Source: Streptomyces sp. CB02959
GTDB taxonomy: Bacteria; Actinomycetota; Actinomycetes; Streptomycetales; Streptomycetaceae
DNA: 64,000 bases
Direction: 5' to 3'
Assembly (NCBI RefSeq): GCF_002803155.1
Contig: NZ_NNBP01000007.1
Coordinates: 297,592 to 361,591, forward strand
The notes beneath the pieces are model-generated. The model had not been told where the DNA came from. It was given only the letters and a program-made list of their open reading frames with translations, and ran no database searches. The translations under genes were made by a program, and so were the position numbers. Below, piece after piece: positions 35,765 to 44,977 of this stretch. The stretch's first letter is position 1. Every line of letters starts with the position of its first letter.

Positions 35765-37210
35765 GTGGAGCCTACGGTGAAGGGCGTGCCCTTCACGCCG
35801 CCCACGCACCCCCGGCCCTCCCCGTACGAGCCCGCCGCCCCGGACACCGGCCCTCCGGAGTCCGGCAGCGGCCGCCGCCTCGACCTCGCCGCCGGCGGCG
35901 CCGCCCTCGCGCTCTTGGCGGTGGTCGCGAGCGTCGGCGCGTACCTGCTGAGCCGCAGCCCGTCCCTGCACGTGGGCTGGCCGCCGCTGATGGCCGACTG
36001 GGGTCCGCACCTGGGCCCCGGCACCCCGGCCGCGGTGGCCGTGGCCGCCCTGGCCGTCGGCTACGGCCCCCGGCTCGCCGACCGGCTGCCGTGGCGGGCG
36101 CTGCCGTGGGCCGCCTGGGCGGTCGCCATGGCGTGGACGTGGTCGCTGGCCCTGGTCGACGGCTGGCAGCGCGGCGTCGCGGGCCGGTTGACCCGGCACG
36201 GTGAGTACCTCCGCGGGATCGACCGGTTCCAGCACTTCAGCAGCACCGTGCACGACTTCACCGGCCACATCCTCATCAACTCGCCCTCGAACTGGGGGAC
36301 TCACATCGCAGGTCACCCGGTCGGGGCCGTGCTGACCTTCGTGGGGCTCGACCGGATCGGCCTGGGCGGCGGCGCCTGGGCCGCGGCCTTCTGTATCACC
36401 GCGGGCAGTTCGGCAGCGGCCGCCGCGCTGGTGACCCTGCGCCTGCTGGCCGGTGAGGACCGCGCGCGGGCGGCCGCGCCCTTCCTCGCACTTGCCCCGG
36501 GGGCGGTCTGGGTCGGGGTGTCCGCCGACGGCTACTTCGCGGCGGTCGCCGCCTGGGCTCTGGCCCTGCTCGCCCTCGCGGCCACCCGGACTCGCGGGTG
36601 GCAGACGGCAGTTGCCGCCTGGGCAAGCGGCCTGCTGCTCGGCGCGGCGGTCTACCTGTCGTACGGGCTGACCCTGCTGGCGATCCCGGTCCTCGCCGTA
36701 CTGCTCTGCACCCGCAGAGCCCGGCCGCTGCTCTACGTCCTGCCCGCCTGCGCCGCCGTCGTCCTCGTCTTCACCCTCCTGGGCTTCAACTGGTGGCAGG
36801 CGTACGGCCTGCTCAGGACCCGCTACTACCAGGGGTACGGCGGCGTGCGCCCGTACGCGTACTGGGTGTGGGGGAACCTGGGCGCGGTGGTGGCGGCCGC
36901 GGGCGTGGCCTCCGCGGCGGGGCTGCGCCGGGTGCTGGCGGCCGCACCCGCCGCCGTCCGGCGGTGGCGGCGGCACGCCGACCCGCAGGCGGTGGCGGCC
37001 GTCGTGCTGCCCTGCGCCTTCCTGCTCGCCATGCTGGCCGCCGACTTGTCTGGCATGAGCAAGGCGGAGACCGAACGCATCTGGCTGCCCTTCACGTTGT
37101 GGCTGCCGGCGACCGCCGCGTGCCTGCCGGCCCGCGACCGCCGCGGCTGGCTGGCCGCTCAGGCGGCCACCGCCCTGCTGGTCAACCACCTGCTGCTGAC
37201 CGACTGGTGA
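35765..37210 (+). CDS. Large integral membrane protein, GT-C-like
   Basis: A 481-residue membrane protein with about 11 hydrophobic helices. A Pro-rich N-terminal tail of about 40 residues precedes the first one. The long loop after helix 3 (DGWQRGVAGRLTRHGEYLRG, then FQHFSSTVHDFTGHI) is conserved-looking and acidic/His-rich, as in GT-C glycosyltransferases and related actinobacterial proteins. A YYQGYGGVRPYAYWVWGNLG segment lies later. Start is GTG at 35765; GTG at 35777 is possible. It lies divergent from the molybdopterin enzyme and adjacent to sugar-transfer genes, so a cell-envelope glycan role is plausible but unproven. Confidence 0.7.
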   Translation: MEPTVKGVPFTPPTHPRPSPYEPAAPDTGPPESGSGRRLDLAAGGAALALLAVVASVGAYLLSRSPSLHVGWPPLMADWGPHLGPGTPAAVAVAALAVGYGPRLADRLPWRALPWAAWAVAMAWTWSLALVDGWQRGVAGRLTRHGEYLRGIDRFQHFSSTVHDFTGHILINSPSNWGTHIAGHPVGAVLTFVGLDRIGLGGGAWAAAFCITAGSSAAAAALVTLRLLAGEDRARAAAPFLALAPGAVWVGVSADGYFAAVAAWALALLALAATRTRGWQTAVAAWASGLLLGAAVYLSYGLTLLAIPVLAVLLCTRRARPLLYVLPACAAVVLVFTLLGFNWWQAYGLLRTRYYQGYGGVRPYAYWVWGNLGAVVAAAGVASAAGLRRVLAAAPAAVRRWRRHADPQAVAAVVLPCAFLLAMLAADLSGMSKAETERIWLPFTLWLPATAACLPARDRRGWLAAQAATALLVNHLLLTDW

Positions 37211-37512
37211 CGCGCGTACGGCCCCGTGCACCGCATCAGTCTGCGGCCGTACGGCCCCGCGAGGGAACGAACAGCTCTCGGGGTAACCACGAGGAGATCC
37301 GGGAGAATCCACGGCCCGGGAACGCGACCACCGCGCCCACAGCACCACGAACCACGGGACCAGGTCGACAAGCCCGCAGGCGTGCCGGAAGCCCCTCGTC
37401 CAAGGTGGATGAGCGGCTTCCGGGGTCGACCGGGCGGCATGGACCGAGCGGCGGCGGGTTCCGTTCCCGGCCCGGCGGCAGCGCCGTAATTCAGGCGAAC
37501 GTCGCCGAGTTC
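37211..37512. other. Intergenic region
   Basis: About 300 bp between the membrane protein and a secreted-protein remnant. No coding frame with credible composition; no clear terminator seen. Confidence 0.5.
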
Positions 37513-37520
37513 AGGAGGAG

Positions 37521-37920
37521 GTGGCCGATCCACGCTCCGTGCTCACACCGCTCGCATCGGCCATTGCCACGGCCAGATAAGGGCGGCCGGGGATCCCCAG
37601 TGGTGCTGACGGCACCTTCGGCGACCGCCGCCACGGACAACTACATCCAGTTCGAGCACAAGGCAGGGTCGCTCATCGACACGTGCTACCAGTGGCAGGG
37701 ACCGGAGGGCATAGAGAAGAAGAACCACTGCCAGCATGACCGCCCGATCGGGACCAGCTGGAAGGCGTACTTCCCCGCGGGAGCCACCGGGGTCACCGCC
37801 ACCGTCTACTGGACGGGAGGCTCCCAGCCCCTGTACATCAACGAGCCTGACGAGAACCACTGTTACCGGCTCGAAGGCACCCTGGTCTCCGGAATCCACG
37901 TCCTCCGGCAGAACTGCTGA
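37521..37920 (+). pseudogene. Small secreted protein with frameshifted signal peptide
   Basis: The reading from GTG 37521 (preceded directly by AGGAGGAG) gives VLTPLASAIATA and a stop at 37578. A second frame resumes VVLTAPSATAATDNYIQFEH and runs to 37920. Joined, they look like one Streptomyces secreted protein with a signal peptide ending ATA/ATAA and a mature part of about 95 residues containing four Cys (CYQWQG, HCQHD, HCYRLEG, final C). A one-base shift between about 37558 and 37600 separates the signal from the mature part. If GTG 37600 were used, a 106-residue protein without a full signal would result. Function unknown. Confidence 0.55.
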
Positions 37921-38018
37921 CAGCTGTGCTTCGCCCGCCGACCAGGCGGGCACGTGAGCCCGGCAGAGCGCTCGGCCCGCTGACGGAGGTCGTCAGCGGG
38001 CCCCGTCCGGCCCGGCAA

Positions 38019-38203
38019 CGAAGAGGCGGTACTGCCACCCGCATCACCCTGCGCCTGCTGGCCCACCGAATCCAGCAGCTCACCGACCAGATTCAGGACT
38101 TGGAAGGCCGCCTGGCACGGCTCGTGGAACGCCACGCCCCGCAACTGCTCACTGTGGTGGGCATCGGTCCGGACACGGCCGTCACTTTGCTGATCACGAT
38201 GAC
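38019..38203 (+). mobile_element. Internal fragment of IS110-family recombinase
   Basis: Reads TRITLRLLAHRIQQLTDQIQ, then ERHAPQLLTVVGIGPDTAV and TLLITM. This corresponds to the central coiled-coil and start of the Tnp domain of the two larger IS110 copies. Both ends are cut. It directly abuts an IS1182 fragment. Confidence 0.85.
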
Positions 38204-38226
38204 TCCGTTGCGCATTTCGGTCGGGG

Positions 38227-38480
38227 TTATGCGGCGAGTCGGTAGGCGGGTTCTGACAGGCGGCTTGTGCGGGTCCGTCCCGGTCGTTGGGACTGCTGGC
38301 CGGCCCAGTGGGCGTCGAGCCGGATGATGTTGATCGCGGCGGCGGAGAAGGTGTGCTGGAGGGTGACCTTCGGTAGTCCTCGGTAGCGGGCCCGGCACAG
38401 GCCGGTGATGTCGAGAGCCTGGTTGATGGTCCCCCCAACGCCGGCGCGCAGGCCAAGTACGCCCTGCGCGCCGGCGCATT
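38227..38480 (-). mobile_element. C-terminal fragment of IS1182-family transposase
   Basis: On the minus strand: LGLRAGVGGTINQALDITGL, then CRARYRGLPKVTLQHTFSAA and INIIRLDAHW, ending at a stop at 38227. This is the usual tail of IS1182-type transposases (RAGVEGTISQ...RYRGL.K..LQH...AAALN..R). No catalytic region remains. Confidence 0.75.
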
Positions 38481-38561
38481 TCGCTGGAGCGTGCGGGGTG
38501 ACCGTGTCGGGGGCCGGCTGCTGCGAGGTGACGTCGGGGTGTCGGGTCTCCCGGTGCTCGC

Positions 38562-39905
38562 TCAGAACAGTGCCAGGCCCTCGCCGTTGGTGTCCGCGAT
38601 GACTGGCCGGGACTGGGCAGGGAGGCCGTCCAAGCGGTCAGGGCCGGCCGCGGCGGCCACGGCAGGGGCCGTCTCGGCCAACCAGACGCGAAACCGCTCG
38701 GCGGCTTCGCGGTAGGGGACTCGGGCCAGGACACGGTGCTCGCCGGAGGGGCAGAAGTCGACGGCGACAGTGAGCAGGCAGGAACGGGGCGCCTGCTGAC
38801 TGCCCGTCCAGGACACGCGCAGGACACCGCAGGGCTGGCGCCCGCGGGGGGCGCGGTGGGTGGGGCGCAGCGATCGGCAGGCTGTGTGGGCGGTCCATGC
38901 GGCGAGGTGGGGCAGGGGCAGGGTGGTGCGTGTGCGGCAGCCGGGGCAGCGGTGCCAGTGGTGGAGCCAGTCGTCGGTGTCGGTGTGGAAGAGGCGTGTG
39001 TAGCGGTTCGCCACGCGGATGTCGTTGCTGTACAGGTGGTCGGGGCGTTCCCGTGTGTTGCAGGACTGGCAGAGGGGGGCGCGGGCGTAGTCGTGTTCGT
39101 GGCAGTGGTCGAGGACGGTGGCGGGCGCAGTGCGGCAGACGGCGCACGCCCACCCGGCCACCCTGCGGGAGGTACTGGGCTTCCTGCTGAGCACCGAGTA
39201 CAGCTGGCCTTGCAGCTCTCCGTTGTACGGGCGCGGTGGGGCGGTGGGGCCCTGCGGGCTCGTCGTCTGCCGATCGTCGGCGTCTCGGGCCTGCCGGGGG
39301 CGGGAGGGCGGCTCGGTGACGGCTGCGCTTGCCCGGTGGGTCCGCGCGGCTTGCACCCACTGCGTTTCGGCGTGCTCGGCCGCGTCCAGCAGCCTGACCA
39401 CGGCGCGCGGCAGCCACCACGTCCGCTGCGTCCCGTCGCGGGTCTGCGCCACGAGTATCCGCCGCCAGTCGATCCCCGCCAGGTGGTACGGCCGGCCGAC
39501 TTCACGTCGTGCTGCCCGCTCGGGGCCGCCCAGCTCCTGCAGTTCCCCCGTGATGCGCTGGCGCCAACGCAGCGGCGATTCCTCGTTGCACTCCTGCCTC
39601 GGCGCCCCACGAAACGGACCGATGCGGACCAGGTCCCGCCGATCCATCCCCACCGCGTTCAGTTCCGCGGCCGCCCGGCGCACCTCAGCCTCCGGAACAC
39701 TCCACTGACCGCCGCTCGCTCTCACCGTCGCCACCACATGGCCGCCGAGCAGGACGTACCCCACCCGGGCATGGGCAGGAGAGCAGGTGAGTGCCCCAGA
39801 AGCCGTCGGCACAGCACCGTCGGCCGTCAAATCGACCCACAGAGCGTCCGCGGCATCCAGGGTGATCAGGCCGTCCGCGCGACCGGGCATGACACGCTCT
39901 GACAT
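38562..39905 (-). CDS. Endonuclease VII-like HNH protein
   Basis: A 447-residue protein with an HNH/endonuclease-VII core near residues 255-300: CAVCRTAPATVLDHCHEHD, then PLCQSCN. Two C-x2-C pairs and the DHCH motif match the recombination endonuclease VII (T4 gp49-like) family. A further Cys pair (HRCPGCRTR) follows. N-terminal residues 1-150 look like a separate, unrecognised domain (GYVLLGGHVVATVRASGG). The ATG at 39905 is used; ATG 39890 is an alternative, and neither has a strong ribosome-binding site. It is surrounded by IS fragments, which suggests horizontal acquisition. A role in phage/plasmid restriction or mobile-element biology is possible. Confidence 0.7.
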   Translation of the reverse strand: MSERVMPGRADGLITLDAADALWVDLTADGAVPTASGALTCSPAHARVGYVLLGGHVVATVRASGGQWSVPEAEVRRAAAELNAVGMDRRDLVRIGPFRGAPRQECNEESPLRWRQRITGELQELGGPERAARREVGRPYHLAGIDWRRILVAQTRDGTQRTWWLPRAVVRLLDAAEHAETQWVQAARTHRASAAVTEPPSRPRQARDADDRQTTSPQGPTAPPRPYNGELQGQLYSVLSRKPSTSRRVAGWACAVCRTAPATVLDHCHEHDYARAPLCQSCNTRERPDHLYSNDIRVANRYTRLFHTDTDDWLHHWHRCPGCRTRTTLPLPHLAAWTAHTACRSLRPTHRAPRGRQPCGVLRVSWTGSQQAPRSCLLTVAVDFCPSGEHRVLARVPYREAAERFRVWLAETAPAVAAAAGPDRLDGLPAQSRPVIADTNGEGLALF

Positions 39906-40126
39906 ACCGACAGGCTAACGGCCCGCAACGCGTCAACGGGCCTCCAAGCGCCTCGACCAGCTGGGCCGCCGCTCACCCGGCATCCGCCGCCCGCAACTCC
40001 TTGTTCCTGAGCATCTGGTTCGTCAGTCCCGTGCCCGCAGCCTCACCTCAAGAACGTCAAAATCGAAGAAAGGCGCCCTCGCGCATCAGTGGTCCCCGAG
40101 CCCAGACGAATTGAGCAACAGAGTCC

Positions 40127-40305
40127 TTACTCCCAACACAACTCCCAACACAACGCGGTGCGGAGTTGTCGCCAGCAGATGACGGCGCAGCCGAGGGTGA
40201 CGAACGCGTGGTGGATATCGTCGCGGATCTCCCAGCGGGAGCGCACGCGGCGGAACCAGTGCGGCAGTGCGATCGCTCCTTCCACGACCAGCGGTACCCG
40301 CCCGG
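40127..40305 (-). mobile_element. C-terminal fragment of IS5-family transposase
   Basis: The minus strand reads VPLVVEGAIALPHWFRRVRS, then RWEIRDDIHHAFVTLGCAVI and CWRQL, ending at a stop at 40127. This matches the end of IS5-family DDE transposases (...LHWFRRLRIRWEIRDDIHEAF). The stop-proximal DNA has a tandem duplication of ACTCCCAACAC. Confidence 0.75.
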
Positions 40306-40659
40306 GCCGGAGCCGTGCCCGGTGCCGCGCCGGGCGATGTGCGGGGTGATCTGGAACCGGCGGACCGGCAGGCCGAACTTCCTTGGCCGACGTGGGTCAG
40401 GACTGCCTCCATGACTCCCGCCCGTGCCTCTCGCTGCGCAGGGCGCCTCAACCTCCTGTGAAGGGCCTCGCGATCGACAACGACGTCTGGGGGCGCACTT
40501 TCTCGCAGACGCTTGACGGCGGCCGACACACCGCCCAAGGCCGTTGACAGACGCTTTCGTTCGCACCCGCCACACCGGTCACATCGTCCTGAACCCGCCT
40601 ACGATGTGCGGGAATTCACGGTACGGTGCTTGACTCTGGCTGCGATGTACGGGGGTGGT

Positions 40660-41256
40660 ATGAGCACTGGAGCGGTACCACCGGGCGGACATGCGGTCGG
40701 CGCCGACGGGATCAGGATCCGCGACGTGGTGCGTGACGTGGTGGCTCAGCTCGCGCCGGAGGAATTGCCGATCGTGGCGGCACTGGCCGGACTCGACGAG
40801 GACGTGGCCTTGCGACGACTGTGGCGCGGCGGCCGCCGGGAGGATCCGCTGGGCTTCGGTCTGGGCGAGGTCGCGGCGCTGGTGGCGCCGGTTGTGTGGG
40901 TGGCTCTGGATGGGGCGGTACGCCGGCTCGGCGACGCCGCCGGGGAGGGTGCCGCCAAGGGCGTGCGCAGTGTGGCGCGCAGGATCCTCCGCAGGCGCTC
41001 CGCGCCGACCGTCATACCCGCCCTGACACGACAATAGCTCGGTGAGGTATGGCAGTTGGTGCTGGAGACGGCCGCTCAGCGCGGCCTGAGCGCCCAACGG
41101 GCGACGGCGATCGCCGACGCGGTGGTGGCCCGGTTGGCGCTCGCCGCACCAGATCCGGACACACAGCACCCCGCTGGCTCGGACGACCTGGCCGACGGCG
41201 ACGCCCCGGCCGATGAGGTCCCGCCTGCCGCCGACGACACCCCGACCCAGGGCTAG
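40660..41256 (+). pseudogene. Hypothetical protein interrupted by an in-frame amber codon
   Basis: From ATG 40660 (GGGGGTGG upstream) the frame runs to TAG at 41035-41037 and then continues in the same frame to 41256. Both parts keep the composition and style of one protein: N-terminal RIRDVVRDVVAQLAPEELPI, a hydrophobic LGEVAALVAPVVWVALDGAV segment, a basic RRILRRRSAPTVIPALTRQ stretch, then LGEVWQLVLETAAQRG and an acidic tail. A single C-to-T change in a CAG codon would explain the stop. The gene is 6 bp from the membrane peptidase locus, which has a similar in-frame TAG. Family not recognised. Confidence 0.6.
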
Positions 41257-41262
41257 GGTGCG

Positions 41263-44143
41263 ATGGCCATGACGGAGCCGCGGCCGCGTATCGACGAACG
41301 GGCGATCAGTGCGGGCACGACGATGCGCTTCGTACTGCTGGTGGTCCTGCTGCTGGTGAGCAGCGGCTCGATGATGTCGGCCGTCGGAGGTGTGGCCGGC
41401 GACCCGAACGGTTCCGGCGGCTTCGGCTGCCAGCTCGCCGCCGGCATGGACCCCACCCAGGGCGACGGCCCGGCCGGCTATGTCGGCCCCATCGCCCACA
41501 GCGACGCCCTTCAGGCGTGCATCGATCGCTACGACCCGACGCCGCCCTGGTGGTCGAACCTGGTATGGCCGAGCCTCGTGGTGATCGCGGCCGGCGTACT
41601 GTTCTGGGTGCTGCCGGTGTGGAAGGCGCGGCGCGGTCGGGTCGTCGCCCTGGAAGCGGTCGATCACGACGGTGAGATCCGGCGCGTGGTGGCGGACGTG
41701 GCAGCGGCTGCCGGGCTGGCCCAGGTACCCCGTATCGTCATCGACCCGACCGCGGCGTCGACCGGCGCGGTGGTGTTCGGCCGCACTCGCCGTCCGACCG
41801 TCTGCCTGCACGCCGGTCTGCTGGCCCGGAGGTCCCGTGATCCGGGGGGCTTCCGGGCGGTGCTGCTGCACGAGTTCGCCCACATCGGCAACGGCGACGT
41901 CACGTTGACTTATGCCACAGTCGCCGTCTGGCGGGTCTTCGTGGTCTGCGTGCTCCTGCCCTACCTGGTGTGGTACGCGGTCGCGATTTCCGGCTCGCTC
42001 GGCGCGACCTTCTGGTCGACCGAAGAGCCATACGCGGTGAGGGCGGTCGTGCTCCCGTTTTTCATGATCGTGCTGGTCTATCTCGCGCGGTCGGATGTCC
42101 TGTGCAGCCGCGAGGTCTATGCCGACCTCGCCGCGGTGCGCTGGGGTGCCGATCCGCGCGGCTGGGCTGTCGTCGCACCGGAGCCGCCCGGGGGCAGGGC
42201 CAGGCGGATGTTCGCCTCCTTCAGCGAACTGTGGCGTACCCATCCGCGGTGGGATCTGCGCCGGGACGCGCTGACTGACCCGGCGGCACTCTTCGGTGTG
42301 CGGGCGCTACCGATGTTCCTGACCGGGGCGGCCGCGGCGATGATCAGTGCTCAGGCGGCCCACTACCTGGCGTCGGGATCCCGGGTCAGCCCCTGGACGC
42401 AGCCGGTGACCTCACTGGTCGCTGCGGTGGTGGCGACCGGGGGCGCCGGGGTCGCGCTCTGGAGGGCCGTGGCCCACGCCGTACTGACCGAGCGGCGGGT
42501 GCCTTCCGGCATACGGGCGGGACTGTGGCTGGGAGCCGGGATGGTGGCCGGGGTGCTGGACATGCACCAACTCGCGGTCGCGCAGTGGCTGCCCGATCAG
42601 CCGGAGGTCCTGGTGCTGGTCGTGTTGGCGGGAATGGTGTTCGCCTGGTGGACTACACAGTGCGCGCTCCTCTGGTTCCAGGCGTGGACAGGGCGTTCCC
42701 AGCGCCCGGCCATGCTGCTGGTCATGGCCGCCGCATGCCTCCTGCTCACTGCCTGGTTCGCCTGGTGGCAGAGTGGTGGCACGGACCTGGCGAGCGGATG
42801 GCTCAGCCCGGAAGCGGAACGCCAAGCACTGGAGCGGACGTTCCCCGGGCCGATCGCCGCCCATCCCACCGTGCTCTCCGTGAGCGCCGTGGTGTTCCCC
42901 GTGCTGGCCGGCCTCCAGCGCCCGCTCGTCCTGACGGCGGTCGGGGCCATGTGGGTCGTGCCGCTGCTGGCCTGGACGGCCGGCTCGGTGACCGCGGTAC
43001 GCCGGCGGCCGAGCGGTGCTTCGGGCGATGCCGTCGAGCCGGGGCCACCGTTGACGCCGATGCCGCCCGCTACGACGCGTGCTGCTCTTCGCGGCGCTGG
43101 GCGGGGTGGTCTGCTGGCTTGCGGTCGCGGCCACCAAGGTCTACCTGCACACCCAGCAACCACCCCTCGGACAGCGGGGCGGTCTCTACACCTTCCTCTC
43201 CCAGGCATGGACGATCATCGCCTTGGTGGTGGTGTCGACGGTGACCGCCACGGTCGCCAGCGCCTGGGCCCGCTGCTACCAGCTGCTCCTCGCGCTGATC
43301 ACCGCCGAAACCATGGCCCTGGTCGGTCTGGCCGGGCACTTCGTACTCCTCTCCACCGACGGCTGCGTTCCGCCACTGCGGACTCTCGCGTCGCGCTGTT
43401 ACTAGCTTCCCTCCGGGGCATGGCCGCTGGACCGGGATCTGCTGGGGCCCGTGCTCGTGTCCACCGCGATCGTCACCGTCCTTGTCATCACCGCGGTGTC
43501 GGCGATTCAGCGGATGCGGGGGGCCGGGGTGCCATGCGCGGTCCCGGTGCCACCGCTCGGGACCGCGCGGAGGCGGATCGCCCGTCGAGTCGTTGTCAGT
43601 GCCTTGTGCGCCGTGGCGGTGGGGGCCACGACCGTGGCTGTGTCGCAGTCACAGAAAGGGGTTTCGCAGGCGTCCGGGAGGTATCGCCCAGCGCTTCCGG
43701 CGCTCGTGTCCGCACCCGCACAGATCAAGGCACTGCAAGTGGTCGCCTGGCTCCAGTTCGGTGGGCGGGAGCTGATCCTGCGCTATGCCGCTGCCGACGC
43801 GGCTCTTGGCGTGGCCCTGAACCAGGCCGCGGACGCGCACGGCCACATCGAGTCGTCCGTCTTCAAGCCGGTGTGCGCGAAGCTCGGTCGGGTCGTGCAG
43901 GATGCCGTTAACTACTTCCCGATCCCCGACCCGCAGGCCGCGTCACTGTGGCAGACGTTCAGCAGTCAGGTGCGGGCAGGTAGCCGGGACTGCGCACTCT
44001 CTTTCGACCAGGGTGACAGCAACCGTTTCATGACGTCGCTCAAGGAGTTCCACAACGCTGACATCGCCCTCAGATCGGCGCAAGGCCGTATCTCCGAGGT
44101 GCGGCGCGCCAGCGGCAAGTCCGCAGCGAACAAGGACCGGTGA
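41263..44143 (+). pseudogene. M48/M56-like membrane metallopeptidase, disrupted
   Basis: The N-terminal frame from ATG 41263 encodes a membrane protein with transmembrane segments around 20-40 and 100-120. A zinc-protease region VLLHEFAHIGNGD (HExxH near residue 207) and many further helices follow. Near 43078 a 2-nt loss shifts the frame (TTR then VLLFAALGGVVCWLAV). At 43403-43405 an in-frame TAG interrupts it, after which the same frame continues LPSGAWPLDRDLLGPVLVST to the stop at 44143. The intact protein would have about 960 residues. The last part (about 180 residues) looks like an extracytoplasmic helical domain. With two lesions it is probably non-functional as a full-length enzyme, although the HExxH module alone could still be made. 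Confidence 0.75.
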
Positions 44144-44222
44144 CACCCGCTCCGATCAGCGAGATGGGTGGTACCTCCCGGCTGTCTCGGCGGTGGCACC
44201 TCCTGCTCCACGATGTACCGTC

Positions 44223-44305
44223 CGATGCCTCGAACGCTACGCTGCCCGGGAGGTCTTCCATCTGGTCAGGCCCGTATAGTCCTGGCTCCCGTTATAGGGG
44301 CCTGT
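44223..44305 (+). mobile_element. IS110-family right-end remnant
   Basis: Plus-strand codons give LERYAAREVFHLVRPV, the C-terminus of the IS110 recombinase, followed by GTTATAGGGGCCTG, matching the right end of the other copies. The rest of the element is missing. Confidence 0.8.
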
Positions 44306-44306
44306 G

Positions 44307-44425
44307 TTGAGCTTGTTCCGCTTTGACAGACACCGTTGGTGTGGTGGTCAGGCCGCGAGGGCGGTCTCGTAGTCGGCGGGTGTGCGGTAGCCGAGGCTGC
44401 TGTGGAGCCGCTGCAGGTTGTAACC
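44307..44425 (-). mobile_element. IS3-family transposase C-terminal remnant and end
   Basis: On the minus strand: YNLQRLHSSLGYRTPADYET, then ALAA and stop at 44348, the classic IS3 OrfB ending. The adjacent TGAGCTTGTTCCGCTTTGAC (44307-44326) fits an IS3 terminal repeat. It directly follows the IS110 right-end remnant. Confidence 0.75.
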
Positions 44426-44537
44426 CCCGTCCAGGAGCGTCCAGCAGGTCCAGGGCGGGTGCTTAAGGCCAGGTCAGGGCCCTGTGTCCGGGGGCGTTCA
44501 CCCAGTTGGTGATATCTGTGTGAGAGCGCGTACGACG

Positions 44538-44579
44538 AGAAGCCCCGCCGGAATGCCCCATGCTTCCGGCGGGGCTTCT
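44538..44579. terminator. Perfect 16-bp terminator hairpin
   Basis: AGAAGCCCCGCCGGAA pairs perfectly with TTCCGGCGGGGCTTCT over a 10-nt loop. It is related to the hairpins at 12696 and 25332 and is likewise followed by GCGTGCGG-like sequence. Confidence 0.8.
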
Positions 44580-44584
44580 GCGTG

Positions 44585-44830
44585 CGGCGGGCTACTGGGC
44601 GTCGGCGGAGCGGATCAGTCGGATGAGCCGGGCGCCCGCCTCGCGGGTACATCTACTGGCCGCGGAGGGTGATGCTGTTGCGCATGATCCACGGATAGGG
44701 CAGGGCGAGGCCGGAGCCGAGCATGCCGGCACCAGCCATCAGCACCACCGTGCCGGCCGATGGCGGGGAACAGGTCGAGGACCTGCCGATTGGGTCCGCC
44801 GCTGCGCGCTCGGATGAGCTGCCCTACTGC
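44585..44830 (-). pseudogene. C-terminal remnant of a zinc-type alcohol dehydrogenase
   Basis: The minus strand gives TVVLMAGAGMLGSGLALPYP, then WIMRNSITLRGQ, a TAG where relatives have Trp, and then MYPREAGARLIRLIRSADAQ after correcting a small deletion. This matches the C-terminal half of MDR alcohol dehydrogenases. At least one nonsense change and one small deletion are present. Confidence 0.6.
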
Positions 44831-44841
44831 CCTGCGACGGG

Positions 44842-44977
44842 CTACCGGATGACCTTGACGCCGAAGTGGTTGCCCAGGCCGAGGGCGAGGCCGATGGCGC
44901 TGTGCATGTGGGCGTATATCTCCATGCCGCGTGCGGTGACGAGGTCCCCTGAGCACTGATGGGCAGCATTTAATCGC
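44842..44977 (-). pseudogene. C-terminal fragment of an unrecognised protein cut by IS110 copy 2
   Basis: Minus-strand codons read GDLVTARGMEIYAHMHSAIG, then LALGLGNHFGVKVIR and a stop at 44842. Upstream the frame passes into the left end of IS110 copy 2, so the insertion removed or separated its N-terminus. Family not recognised. Confidence 0.45.

Noticed and set aside
40131..40151. Tandem ACTCCCAACAC duplication as a regulatory repeat
   Set aside because: It lies at the stop-proximal end of an IS5 fragment and is only two copies; most likely a small duplication without function.
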